Below, piece after piece: positions 54,881 through 64,000 of a DNA stretch of 64,000 nt. The notes under the pieces were generated by a model, which searched no databases, had not been told where the DNA came from, and saw only the letters and a list, made by a program, of their open reading frames with translations. The position numbers and the translations under genes are program-made. Each line of letters begins with the position of its first letter. The first letter of the stretch is position 1. Source of the DNA: a virus; the IMG/VR virus record IMGVR_UViG_3300031658_000004, positions 1 to 64,000 of that record; one strand, 5' to 3'.

Positions 54881-55693
54881 ATGAAAAGTAAAAAAGTATT
54901 CCTTAGAAGAAAAGAAGTAAACAATCATTTACCTAAAGAGGTACAAGCTGAGGCTGTATCCAAGTTAAGTAGTGTATATGTAAATCGTCAACCTTTAAAA
55001 GCGTTTGATCCTGAAGATGAGGACAAATATTTAAAAGGGATTTTAGATGTTAACCCTGATCATGTAGATTGGCCTAAACACTCTAAAATATTTTGGGCGG
55101 AATTGTCAGTACCTGTAGGATTTACAGGTGTTGAATTAGAAATTGGTATGGATAGTAAGGATCGTCCTATCAGTATTTTGGATTTTATTAAGTATAGATT
55201 TGCTTTAAAGCATCCACAGGTAGCTCTAACAAAAGAAGAAATGGATAAAACTACAGGCAAACGATTCTATATTCAAGATCTCTCAAGAGAAGACTCTACG
55301 AGAAATAATGAAATACAAGTATTGAAAGACTCCGATAAAGAATTCATCAAGTTGTCAGCTGATCCAGTTGCAATGAAAAGAGTGTTAAGAATATTATCTA
55401 ATGCTAATCCTGATATTTTATCAGCAGAGCAGATAGAAAATAATCTATACGCGGTTAAAAGCGCAGATCCTAAGAAGTTCTTAAGGATAGCAACAGATAC
55501 AAACCTAGCTGTTAAAGCAGATATTGAAGAAATGGTTTCGTCTGGTGTATTAAGAAGAATTGGTAATCAAGTTATCTTTATTGATGAGGTTATTGGTGAA
55601 ACTTTAGAGGATGCGGTAATTTTTATGAAAAACAAAAAGAACTCTGGTCAATTAACGATCATGAGAGCTAAACTAAAAGAACTAGCATTATAA
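54881..55693 (+). CDS. Structural protein after the capsid gene (head-completion candidate)
   Basis: This is a 270-residue protein. It has an N-terminal basic stretch, then YLKGILDVNPDHVDWPKHSK, and a helical C-terminal half with LRRIGNQVIFIDE, which resembles a small winged helix. It lies between the capsid gene and a connector candidate, where crAss-like phages encode virion proteins. The function is not decided by sequence. Confidence 0.55.
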   Translation: MKSKKVFLRRKEVNNHLPKEVQAEAVSKLSSVYVNRQPLKAFDPEDEDKYLKGILDVNPDHVDWPKHSKIFWAELSVPVGFTGVELEIGMDSKDRPISILDFIKYRFALKHPQVALTKEEMDKTTGKRFYIQDLSREDSTRNNEIQVLKDSDKEFIKLSADPVAMKRVLRILSNANPDILSAEQIENNLYAVKSADPKKFLRIATDTNLAVKADIEEMVSSGVLRRIGNQVIFIDEVIGETLEDAVIFMKNKKNSGQLTIMRAKLKELAL

Positions 55694-55694
55694 A

Positions 55695-56438
55695 ATGACT
55701 ATAGGAGAGATGCATATAGCAATTCAGCTTGGAGTGGATAAAATAAATTCATTCCAAGCTGATATGTTATTACCGGAAGAGATTGATATAGAATTAAATC
55801 AAGCTCAAATTAAATATATTAATACTAAGTATGGTAAAGGGAATAAATATCAAAAAGGATTTGAGGAATCTCAAAAACGAATTGATGATATTAGAACTTT
55901 AGTTACAGAGGCAAATTTAGTTGCCACATACAAAGAACAATTGGATGCTAGAATCTTTGTTGATTCTGTAACTCTTCCGGATGATTATATGTATTTAGTT
56001 AATTCTAGATCTAACCTTGTGTTAAACCTAAACTGTACAAGCTTCATAGGAACTGTTACAAATACCTATGGTACAACTAGAGTATCAGCAGCACCAGGTA
56101 CTTCTACAGAGCAAAGAAAAGTTAATAAGTTTGTTCAATTAGATGATCTTTACACAATGTTAAAAGACCCATTTAATACAACAACAGATGATAGACCACT
56201 ATATACTGTAAGAGGCAATCAATTAGACCTATACACTAGTGATATATTTATAATAGACAAGGTAAAAATAACATATATAAGAATACCTGCCGAGATTTCA
56301 TTATCTTTGGCGGTAAGCTGTGAACTACCCGACCACTCTCATAGAGAGATTGTGGACATGGCTGTGGGTAGTATTTTGGAAACCATAGGGGATCCAAGAT
56401 ACAAAACTCATGAAATTGAGGTAAATAAAAATGAATAA
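55695..56438 (+). CDS. Head-tail connector (ring/adaptor) candidate
   Basis: This is a 247-residue protein. The N-terminal helices (LPEEIDIELNQAQIKYINTK), the long beta-rich middle and the C-terminal CELPDHSHREIVDMAVGSIL helix match the general layout of podovirus adaptor or ring proteins that bind below the portal. It begins 1 bp after the previous gene. Exact ring assignment is not possible from sequence alone. Confidence 0.6.
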   Translation: MTIGEMHIAIQLGVDKINSFQADMLLPEEIDIELNQAQIKYINTKYGKGNKYQKGFEESQKRIDDIRTLVTEANLVATYKEQLDARIFVDSVTLPDDYMYLVNSRSNLVLNLNCTSFIGTVTNTYGTTRVSAAPGTSTEQRKVNKFVQLDDLYTMLKDPFNTTTDDRPLYTVRGNQLDLYTSDIFIIDKVKITYIRIPAEISLSLAVSCELPDHSHREIVDMAVGSILETIGDPRYKTHEIEVNKNE

Positions 56439-56461
56439 GTAATAAAAAAAATTTAGAAAAA

Positions 56462-57304
56462 ATGACAAAACAAATAATTTTTGGAGATGATGTAAGTAAT
56501 GTTACCGCAAACGGTATCGCATTTGTTGACCAAGCGGGGGCTTTATTAGCAACTCCAGCAGCTGTAATTGCTGCAAAAATGTTTAGAGTTGAAAGAGTAG
56601 GAAGCATGGTAAAATCTCCTTGGATCAATCAGAAAGATATCACATCTGTAAGTGTAGGAACTGGAGCTGCTGCTGTAGCTGAATCTTTTTCAGTAACTTT
56701 AATTGAAGATGCTGCTGCAACTGAAGATGGTACTTTTAAACTAATCAATGTAGCATCAGGGTATGAGCCTTTTGGAAGAGCTAGTTTTGAAATAGCTGTT
56801 AATGGTGCTGCTAATACTATAGCTGTAGCTTTAGCTGCTGCTATTACTGCTAACTTACCAAGTTGGGTAGCTTCTGCTACTGCTCCTGGAGCAGGTGTAT
56901 TAACTATCGTTGGTAAAGCTTATGCTGGAGGTATGACTGCTGCATCAGCTTCTCAAGTAGCTTGGGATCCTAATGGATCTGTTGCAACATGTAGTGTTCC
57001 TACTGTTGTTACTGCTGCTTCGAAAGGTACTGGTGATCAATACATAGCAATGGATTTAGAAAAAAGTCTTTTAGGTTCAGGTGTATCTGATTATGATAGA
57101 GCTACATTCTTACCTGATGGAACTACTCTTTATGCTTCTCTTGGGTTCCCTTACGAGTTAAGTACAATTACATACAACAACCCTACTGTAAATCAAATCA
57201 ACGGTGTGGATAATGAAAGAGTTCTTATATTAGCTGTAAGAAATTCTGCTGCTGCTGTTGCACCTGCAACTGCAATTGTAGATACAATTACTGCTGGTCT
57301 GTAA
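56462..57304 (+). CDS. Abundant structural protein candidate (Ala-rich, jelly-roll/tube-like)
   Basis: This is a 280-residue Ala/Thr/Val-rich beta protein (GTGAAAVAESFSVTLIEDAA). Codons are simple and repetitive, as in highly expressed capsid genes, and a strong terminator follows at 57327. It could be a head decoration or a tail-tube protein. The position after the connector candidate and the composition support a major virion component, but no family is recognised. Confidence 0.55.
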   Translation: MTKQIIFGDDVSNVTANGIAFVDQAGALLATPAAVIAAKMFRVERVGSMVKSPWINQKDITSVSVGTGAAAVAESFSVTLIEDAAATEDGTFKLINVASGYEPFGRASFEIAVNGAANTIAVALAAAITANLPSWVASATAPGAGVLTIVGKAYAGGMTAASASQVAWDPNGSVATCSVPTVVTAASKGTGDQYIAMDLEKSLLGSGVSDYDRATFLPDGTTLYASLGFPYELSTITYNNPTVNQINGVDNERVLILAVRNSAAAVAPATAIVDTITAGL

Positions 57305-57326
57305 GACAATAACAACTTTATAAGAT

Positions 57327-57361
57327 TATAGGGGGTGAAATTCCCCCTATACATCTTTTTT
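57327..57361 (+). terminator. Strong intrinsic terminator
   Basis: TATAGGGGG pairs with CCCCCTATA (9 bp, 7-base loop at 57336-57342), followed by CATCTTTTTTT. It is the best plus-strand terminator in the window and would limit transcription into the adhesin genes downstream. Confidence 0.75.
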
Positions 57362-57382
57362 TAACTTTTAAAACTTAACTAC

Positions 57383-57880
57383 ATGTCATTAAAGATTGTA
57401 TCCGTTAGACCTGATTGTCTAATGGTTTCTATAGATACTACAGACGCTTCGGGAGCAGGTATTGCCGGAGCTTTAACTATAACAAATTATGCCACCTCTG
57501 TAGTCATTACTCATCCGGTAGTTTTTACAGTACCAGGTGAAACCTTAACTAACGATATCACTTTAATCTCTAATGGCGTATACCAAGTTGAATACGCACA
57601 AGGAGGTACAACAGTATCTTCAGCAGCGTTTATAGCAAGCTGTGATATAGATTGTTGTTTATCTAAGTTAACAGAAGAACTAATTGATTGCGGGTGTGAA
57701 TGTCCTAGATGTTCTAAAGCACTTGCTAAAGCACAAAAAATATATTTATTGATTAGTTCTGCTAAAGCTTCAGCAGAACAAGTCTACATACTTGGTAATA
57801 CCGGGTATATACAAAATGCTTATAACAAGTATTTAAAAGCAAAAGAAATATGTGACCTGTCTTGCGGGTGTAATTGTTAA
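57383..57880 (+). CDS. Cys-rich structural protein before the adhesin
   Basis: This is a 165-residue protein. The first 90 residues form an Ig-like beta region (SIDTTDASGAGIAGALTITN), while the rest carries CDIDCC, CGCECPRC and the terminal CDLSCGCNC. Such Cys clusters at a helical end suit metal binding or a disulfide-free knot. It starts after the strong terminator and 10 bp before the giant adhesin, so the two probably assemble together as base and fibre. Confidence 0.6.
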   Translation: MSLKIVSVRPDCLMVSIDTTDASGAGIAGALTITNYATSVVITHPVVFTVPGETLTNDITLISNGVYQVEYAQGGTTVSSAAFIASCDIDCCLSKLTEELIDCGCECPRCSKALAKAQKIYLLISSAKASAEQVYILGNTGYIQNAYNKYLKAKEICDLSCGCNC

Positions 57881-57890
57881 AATTTTTTAA

Positions 57891-60800
57891 ATGGCATTAA
57901 AGAATGTAGTAGTTAGTGGTGGACATCAAAATCTAATAACCACAAGTGGGTATAGAGCTATTATTGTCAGTTCTGAGATTACCAATTATATCGGCCCAGT
58001 TGATACTGTTGTAAGTGTAGTTGATTTAATGTCAGGAGGTGCTACTACAACACCTGTAACTACTACTAATACTTCTCCATACGATTATATTCTTCTTAGT
58101 TATAATAATCTTGGGGCCACTGAACTTACTAGAAGTATTCGAGTAACATGGGATGATGGAGGTTATAAGGATTTTAATGTTAAATTATCTCCTACTGACT
58201 TAAATCCTGTTTGGGGTACTGCCACTAGTGGTTATACTGATTATGTATCTATTGATGGATGTAATTCTCCTTTTCAGGGGTATAGACCTTTTACTGCTAA
58301 TATTTCATATGCGGGAACAACAACTACAAGTACTAAAATAGTTAATGCTGTTGCAGGATCTAATATACCTCAAGGTGCATTTCATTACACTGTAACGATT
58401 CCAGACGCTTCTTTTAAAGATGTAAGTATAACATCTATGTCACTTGCCCATGGAGGTCCATCTGCCTTTATCACTAAAGGTCTTATAGGGGAACAACATT
58501 ATGAAACTCTTAGTACATTCGTAGCATCTGGATGGGCAGGATCTACACTACTCGCTACTACAACAGATGATGGAGGTGCTGCTTTTGACAGTACAGTTAT
58601 TGACATTGATAATCAGACTAGGATGTATAGTACTGGATCAGGTATAACTGGTAATAAAGCTCCCTGGTTACATACTCATCATTATGTAAATGATACACCA
58701 AATTGTCCCTCACCTTTAAGTTTGTGTGATGATTCTGCTAATATTAACTGGTGGGCGTATACTAATACAGAATGTGATGGTACTGCACTTCCCGCTGCTC
58801 TTATAGCAAATAATTTGTTGTTGGGCACACAAGGATGTTCAGCATGTGATTATTATAATGATAATACTTGTACTGCGGCAGACTGTTATGCGTGTTCAAA
58901 TCTTAGTATAGCCAATAGTGGATTGGTTACTGGAGTAGTAACACAACATAGTTGTTATATTTACGGAGATATTACTATTGATGTATCAGCTGCTACTGAT
59001 TCTACTGGTCCTATTGATGTATATATAATCCCAGTTCCTAATACTACAATAAATGCTGGTGTTACATGGACATCTACTAGTGGTAATGATACTATTGGAT
59101 ATGCAAGTATTACACCTATAGCAGGTCAAATTGTTATTGATGAAACTACATCCTATACCGCAAATAATAGTATAGATCCTGGAGTACTAACTATATTAAA
59201 TATAGAATCCGCTTCTACACAAAATAATACAACTGTAAATTATACAGGAACTCCAGGACTACCACTTGATGCTGGTTCGTATGTTATATTATTGGTAGAT
59301 TCAAATGGATGTATTTGGAAAAAGAAACCCCCATATCTCGTATCTACCGCTCCAACTATAACATGGTCGCAAGTACAGGCGGTTCCAACTTGTGGATCTA
59401 GTGATTTAGATATGTCAGTAACCCCATTAGGACCCCCAGCAAATGTAGCTGCAGCAACAGTTACCTGGACAGGCCCAAATGGTTTTACTCACACCGGAAC
59501 AAGTATACCATCTGGTATTATAGATTGTAGTGCCCCTTATATTGCTACTATTACAGATGTCTTAGCAGGATGTCCCCCAAATCCTTTAACCTTTAACCCT
59601 GTATATTGTATTCCAACAGCAACAGTAACGGCATCACCACAAGTAGTTACAATCTGTGAGACGGATACAACTCCTATTACGTTTACAGCGGTAGGATCTG
59701 TACCTAACTGGAGCCCTTCATGTGGTACAGGAACTTATGAATGGAGAGGCGTAGGAGGTACTCCTTTATATAGTACTAATGCAGTCTGGGGACCTAATAG
59801 TTGGGGGTCTAGTTCTGCTGGTACTTATGTGTACGAAGTAACTTATACAGAATCTTGTTCTGTAAGTCAAGGAGGATCTAATTGTACCGCTGTGGATACT
59901 GTAACAGTTATTGTAGAGAGTAGAGGCTGTACAAATCCAGTAGCTATTAATTATGATCCTGCAGCGTCGTGTGATGATGGTAGTTGTATTCTCTGTTCTA
60001 ATCTCATTAATGTAAGTTCTACTACTCCAATTACCTGTTATGGGGGTACTGATGGAACCGCGACAGTAAATACCTCTGGGGGTAGTGGTAATTATACATA
60101 CTCCTGGAATACAACTCCTGTTCAAACAACTCAGACTATTATAAATCTGCCTCCAGGAGCACTAGTCTGTACAATAGTAGATACAACTACCGGATGCTAT
60201 GAATCTGTGGTTGCAGTTGTTGCAGGAATGCCAAACATAAGTACAGTTTTACAAATTACACATAATACATGTAATAATAATGGTAGTATACAAGCCATCA
60301 TGGGTGGAGGAACAGGTACATTTACTTGGCTATGGAGTACTGGAGCTACCACTCAAACTATTAACAATCTAGCAGCAGGAACATATACCTGTCAAGCTAC
60401 CGATTCTAATTTATGTGTGGGTACTTTAATGACAGCAGTTGTTCTAGATAACGCTGTATATGGCTGTACAAATGCTGCATCCAGCAACTATAGTGTATCA
60501 GCAACCTGTGATGATGGTTCTTGTGTGGTTCCAGGTTGTACAGATGATGGACTCCAAAGTGCATCATGGTGGTCGGATCCTGCTTCTAATACAACGGGTA
60601 TAGCGTACGATGTTATAACTGGTATATCAACGTATCCGATGGCTCAACCTTCGAACTATAACTCTTTAGCTACAATAGATGATGGTTCATGTGTTTACCC
60701 TCCTGCTATAACAGGGTGTTGTCTAACTATAACTGGTTTTGGTTCTGGGATTATTACAAATTGTACACTAGCTCATTCCTCGCATTTAACTTGCGGATGG

Positions 60801-63800
60801 TCTGGGACTATAACGTTACTTAGCCAAATACATAGTGTACAATTCTGGGACCCAACTCTTAATAGTGGAACAGGAGCTTGGATAACTACAAGTTCTATAA
60901 GTGTAGCTGCTCCAAGCATTAATAGTGTGGTATCATGGGATTATGATTGTAATGCAGGAGGAGTACTGGTAGATCATTTTAATAATAACTCTATCGATGG
61001 AGAATATAGAGTTGTGATTGTGACAACTATGGGGGATGGGACAATATGTACTGCTGAATCAGCTACAACTTATATTGATTTTCCTATTTGTGGGTGTACA
61101 GATCCATTAGCTACAAATTATGATGTAACAAGTACTTGTGGTACTAATACTTGTTTATATCCAGATCCTTGTACGATGTCATTAACTATGACTCCTAATC
61201 TTTGTTATCAGAATAGTTCGGTGGTAACTGTATCTGGAGGTACTGGTCCATTTACGTATGCCTGGTATACACTTCAAAATCCTGGTGTAGTAACAGCTAC
61301 AGGGTCTACACAACATGGTTGGGTTGAAAGTCCTATAGGATCATGGACTACTATACAAGGAATTAATGTTGGGTTTCCTTTTGGTGGGAATGGAGTTTCA
61401 AATAATTTTTATTGTGTAGTTACCGATACTTCAAATGGGTGTCAAGAAACTGTAGGGGTATGGACACCAGTGTACTCTCCTTCCACTACCAGTTACATGG
61501 TTCATGCTACGGTTGGTGATGCTATGTATTGTCCTAGTAATGGAGTTCCTGCTTGTTGTGGTTCCTATCAATTATATGTAGGAGTAACAACTCCACAAGT
61601 ATCAATATTATCAGTCTCTGTTACCGGACCTAATGGTTATACATCGACTTTATTAGCAGACACCGGCCTTGATGTAGGTACTTATAACTTTTCTGCTTTA
61701 ATGAGTAATAATTGTACTTATTCCCATTACTTTGATATTTATGCAGCTCCTCAACTAGAAGGATGTACAGATCCTACCGCTTGTAATTATGATCCTATGT
61801 CTGCTTGTGATGATGGAACGTGTTTTTGGCTTAATTTAACAGCTACTCAACCAACATGTGCAGTATCAACAGGTTCTCTAACAGCAAATATTGTAACTGC
61901 TACGGGTCTCCCAGTTGATTTTCATATATATTGGACTACCCCAACTGGTGTAAACTTTAGTTATCAACCTCTATTACCTGCAAGTAGTTGGCCTATAACA
62001 GAATCAGGATTATCAACGTTTGGAACATATATTGTTACTGTATGGACTTTCCAATTAGGTATCTGTACTAAAACTATAGATTTAATTGATCCTAATCTTA
62101 TACAGGGATGTATGGATGTATTAGCTAGTAATTATAATGCTGCTGCAAATTGTGACTGTTGTTGTGTATATTGTAATATATCTATAACGGATACTATAAT
62201 TTGTTTGGACAATTCAATATCTCAGGATGGTTCAATTAATCTTGTAGTAATTGGAACCGCTCCTTTTACATTTTCCTGGACTGGACCTGGTGGATTTACT
62301 TCAACATCACAAAATATTGGAAGTTTAACAACTGCTGGTACGTATACATGTATTGTTACAGATGCTCTTGCTTGCTCTGAAACATATACAGGTGTTATAA
62401 TAGATTGTACTCCTTATATAGCCCCAACTATAACCTCTACTATAACGATAGATACATCTTGTCAAGTGTCCATGCAAATACTTACCACAGGAGGAGGAGC
62501 TATAGGACCATCCCAACTTTATTTTATTGATTCTTTAGGTAATTCTGTAGCTGGTAATTCAAGTACTGGTTATTCTATTACTCAGCCTAATCCTCAGAAC
62601 ACAACGTTTAGCATACAATGTGATGTCGTTGGACAACTTACAAATTCTATAACTAATTCTGGCCCGTGGAATCTTGTCCCAGGTCAGACTTATACTCCTG
62701 CTATTAATTATACTTTCCCAACTGGTATTACGGGAACTGCTGTAGGTCTTCCTATGGTAGTATCTATGAACGCTGCTATGGTATGTGGTTGTATGGATGT
62801 AGCAGCAGATAATACTAATGAAGATTGTAGTGGTAATACTGTAGTTCCTACATGTGATGTATGCTGTGTGACCTGCAATAATACTGTAGTATTAGGCTAC
62901 GCGCATGGTACATGTGGTAATGGAACTGATGTAACAGCTACTATAGGTAGTGGGTCTGGAACTTATGTTTGGTCTGGTACTCTTAATGGTGCAACATCTA
63001 CTACGAATATTATAACGGGAGTTATAGGTACTGGGCCTGTTACTGTTACATTTACAGATGCTGTAACTGGGTGTGAACATATAGATACATTATCATTTAC
63101 AGATCCTCAGTCTCAAGTAACTTTAGGAGAGACTCATACTTGTGCTAGTAATATAACTGAAGATAATGGGACAATTACTACAACAATAGCACCTGGTAAT
63201 CCAGTGTATATATTTTTATGGACAGCTGCTAATGGAGGAGTAGTACCTGTAGGACAGTCTACCCTTCAAAATCTTACAGCTTTAATACCTGGAGATTATA
63301 CACTTGTTATTACAGATAGTTTAGGATGTACTGATACGATTACGGTAATTATTACTAACTGTTGTGTGACAGGATGTACAGATAATATTAATTATGCATT
63401 TAATTATGATGTGACAAATATATGCACTTGTAATTCTGGTGCACCAAATGATTGTTGTGTGTACCCACTACCTGTTGCTACTTTAACTCAAGGGGTAACT
63501 AATTGTAATAATACAATTTCTTTAAGTGTAACAGATACAAATACAGATGCATTAGCAAATACGGCTAGTGCTACTTTTCAAGTTATACACGATCCTGCAG
63601 GAGTAAATACACTTTTACTTACACCATTACCTGTACCTCCTACTGGAGTAGATACTTATGGGTTTATCTTTGTTGAAGACTGTAGTAATTGGTGGCAATC
63701 TATTGACGGGGATTATGCTATTCAATATGTTATAACCTATTCGAATGGACATACAGAAACTATAATATCACCTACTGTATCTTATACTAGGAGAATTTGT

Positions 63801-64000
63801 GGGTGTACGGATACAACTGCAACAAATTATAACGCAGCAGCCACTTGTGATGACGGCTCATGTACATACCCTGGAGCTATAACATGTACTTTATCTACAC
63901 TGGTATTTACTGCCGGGTGTAATGAAACTCTTACAATAAATGCTTCTGATTCCAGTTCTAATACTATTGCAAGTTGGCAATATGATTATTTAGATCCTTT
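57891..64000 (+). CDS. Giant SprB-like phage adhesin (3' partial)
   Basis: The frame runs from ATG 57891 to the window end, at least 2036 codons, with no stop. It is Thr/Ser/Gly/Cys-rich. After an N-terminal domain of about 300 residues it alternates two kinds of module. Type A has the core SGGTGPFTYAW followed by AGTYTC and TDxxxC, as in SprB repeats (PF13573) of flavobacterial gliding adhesins. Type B is a GCTDPxAxNYDP segment ending in DDGSC. There are at least five A-type modules and nine B-type ones. It has no signal peptide, as expected for a virion fibre rather than a secreted protein. Attachment to a gliding host is inferred. Confidence 0.75.
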   Translation, partial: MALKNVVVSGGHQNLITTSGYRAIIVSSEITNYIGPVDTVVSVVDLMSGGATTTPVTTTNTSPYDYILLSYNNLGATELTRSIRVTWDDGGYKDFNVKLSPTDLNPVWGTATSGYTDYVSIDGCNSPFQGYRPFTANISYAGTTTTSTKIVNAVAGSNIPQGAFHYTVTIPDASFKDVSITSMSLAHGGPSAFITKGLIGEQHYETLSTFVASGWAGSTLLATTTDDGGAAFDSTVIDIDNQTRMYSTGSGITGNKAPWLHTHHYVNDTPNCPSPLSLCDDSANINWWAYTNTECDGTALPAALIANNLLLGTQGCSACDYYNDNTCTAADCYACSNLSIANSGLVTGVVTQHSCYIYGDITIDVSAATDSTGPIDVYIIPVPNTTINAGVTWTSTSGNDTIGYASITPIAGQIVIDETTSYTANNSIDPGVLTILNIESASTQNNTTVNYTGTPGLPLDAGSYVILLVDSNGCIWKKKPPYLVSTAPTITWSQVQAVPTCGSSDLDMSVTPLGPPANVAAATVTWTGPNGFTHTGTSIPSGIIDCSAPYIATITDVLAGCPPNPLTFNPVYCIPTATVTASPQVVTICETDTTPITFTAVGSVPNWSPSCGTGTYEWRGVGGTPLYSTNAVWGPNSWGSSSAGTYVYEVTYTESCSVSQGGSNCTAVDTVTVIVESRGCTNPVAINYDPAASCDDGSCILCSNLINVSSTTPITCYGGTDGTATVNTSGGSGNYTYSWNTTPVQTTQTIINLPPGALVCTIVDTTTGCYESVVAVVAGMPNISTVLQITHNTCNNNGSIQAIMGGGTGTFTWLWSTGATTQTINNLAAGTYTCQATDSNLCVGTLMTAVVLDNAVYGCTNAASSNYSVSATCDDGSCVVPGCTDDGLQSASWWSDPASNTTGIAYDVITGISTYPMAQPSNYNSLATIDDGSCVYPPAITGCCLTITGFGSGIITNCTLAHSSHLTCGWSGTITLLSQIHSVQFWDPTLNSGTGAWITTSSISVAAPSINSVVSWDYDCNAGGVLVDHFNNNSIDGEYRVVIVTTMGDGTICTAESATTYIDFPICGCTDPLATNYDVTSTCGTNTCLYPDPCTMSLTMTPNLCYQNSSVVTVSGGTGPFTYAWYTLQNPGVVTATGSTQHGWVESPIGSWTTIQGINVGFPFGGNGVSNNFYCVVTDTSNGCQETVGVWTPVYSPSTTSYMVHATVGDAMYCPSNGVPACCGSYQLYVGVTTPQVSILSVSVTGPNGYTSTLLADTGLDVGTYNFSALMSNNCTYSHYFDIYAAPQLEGCTDPTACNYDPMSACDDGTCFWLNLTATQPTCAVSTGSLTANIVTATGLPVDFHIYWTTPTGVNFSYQPLLPASSWPITESGLSTFGTYIVTVWTFQLGICTKTIDLIDPNLIQGCMDVLASNYNAAANCDCCCVYCNISITDTIICLDNSISQDGSINLVVIGTAPFTFSWTGPGGFTSTSQNIGSLTTAGTYTCIVTDALACSETYTGVIIDCTPYIAPTITSTITIDTSCQVSMQILTTGGGAIGPSQLYFIDSLGNSVAGNSSTGYSITQPNPQNTTFSIQCDVVGQLTNSITNSGPWNLVPGQTYTPAINYTFPTGITGTAVGLPMVVSMNAAMVCGCMDVAADNTNEDCSGNTVVPTCDVCCVTCNNTVVLGYAHGTCGNGTDVTATIGSGSGTYVWSGTLNGATSTTNIITGVIGTGPVTVTFTDAVTGCEHIDTLSFTDPQSQVTLGETHTCASNITEDNGTITTTIAPGNPVYIFLWTAANGGVVPVGQSTLQNLTALIPGDYTLVITDSLGCTDTITVIITNCCVTGCTDNINYAFNYDVTNICTCNSGAPNDCCVYPLPVATLTQGVTNCNNTISLSVTDTNTDALANTASATFQVIHDPAGVNTLLLTPLPVPPTGVDTYGFIFVEDCSNWWQSIDGDYAIQYVITYSNGHTETIISPTVSYTRRICGCTDTTATNYNAAATCDDGSCTYPGAITCTLSTLVFTAGCNETLTINASDSSSNTIASWQYDYLDP
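59925..63875 (+). repeat. GCTDP...DDGSC repeats in the adhesin
   Basis: In-frame copies begin at 59925, 60462, 60534, 61092, 61761, 62106, 62787, 63372 and 63801. All share GC(T/M)(N/D), an Asn-Tyr or Asn-Tyr-Asp and a closing Cys pair; four to five keep the full DDG(S/T)C end. Spacing varies from 72 to 681 bp because SprB-like modules sit between them. Similar modules are common in secreted Flavobacteriales proteins, from memory. Confidence 0.75.
60025..63360 (+). repeat. SprB-like repeats in the adhesin
   Basis: Modules with the SprB pattern lie at about 60025-60225, 60262-60447, 61190-61465, 62190-62407, 62892-63095 and 63121-63360. Each starts with a Cys-containing strand, has an SGG/GxG turn before an aromatic-W strand, then G(T/D)Y and TD(x)xxC. 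They are diverged at DNA level, so they are old duplications. Confidence 0.7.

Noticed and set aside
59766-63080. Several leftward frames inside the adhesin region
   Set aside because: They are Ser/Thr/Cys-rich reverse-strand shadows of the repeat modules with no motifs; the continuous rightward frame explains the region.
1-64000. CRISPR array, insertion sequence or integrase
   Set aside because: I found no evenly spaced direct repeats, transposase motifs or tyrosine/serine recombinase motifs.
1-64000. Recoded stop codons as in some crAss-like phages
   Set aside because: TAG, TGA and TAA all end genes at sensible places, and the large genes have no internal in-frame stops.

Overview
This AT-rich window looks like part of a crAss-like (Crassvirales-type) podovirus of a Bacteroidota host. 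The gene content and layout resemble Cellulophaga phage phi14:2 and its relatives: a giant single-chain virion RNA polymerase with a DFDID active-site motif, a crAss-type terminase, portal and major capsid block, a family A DNA polymerase with a separate flap exonuclease, and a MoxR/VWA pair. The host assignment rests on three things: promoter-like TAnnTTTG boxes of the Bacteroidota type, A-rich gene leaders instead of Shine-Dalgarno sites, and flavobacterial surface-protein repeats in the large adhesin. TAA, TGA and TAG all act as stops, so there is no sign of stop-codon recoding.

Layout. (1) 1-16230, rightward: three giant virion proteins. The first is cut by the left window edge, the second is the RNA polymerase, and the third carries a RecB/Cas4-like nuclease domain. 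(2) 16282-21161, rightward: a fibre with YadA-like repeats and a duplicated cassette of lectin-like proteins plus small acidic partners. (3) 21217-42100, leftward: early/replication genes. These include a flap exonuclease, MoxR ATPase plus zincin-VWA protein, PD-(D/E)XK nuclease, metallophosphoesterase, primase, a candidate SSB, a Sak4-like ATPase, DnaB-like and SF2 helicases, PolA, and many small unknown genes with two structured non-coding gaps. (4) 42101-42518: a divergent control region whose rightward side holds a promoter and a leader of about 250 nt with interleaved pseudoknot pairings. (5) 42519-57880, rightward: a zinc-binding protein, a GroES-like protein, small regulators, an HU-like and a ParB-like protein, terminase, portal, a transglycosylase protein, scaffold, capsid and connector candidates. 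(6) 57891 to the right edge: an adhesin of at least 2036 codons built from SprB-like and GCTDP...DDGSC repeats, open at the window end.

How it fits together. The virion polymerase would enter with the flanking giant proteins and transcribe early genes. The leftward block copies and recombines the DNA. The rightward block after the structured leader builds the capsid, and the fibre, lectin-like and SprB-like proteins contact the gliding-type host surface. The strongest candidates for undescribed biology are the pseudoknotted leader at 42258-42515, the giant SprB-like phage adhesin, and the MoxR/zincin-VWA/membrane-peptide/zinc-ribbon module at 24325-27036.
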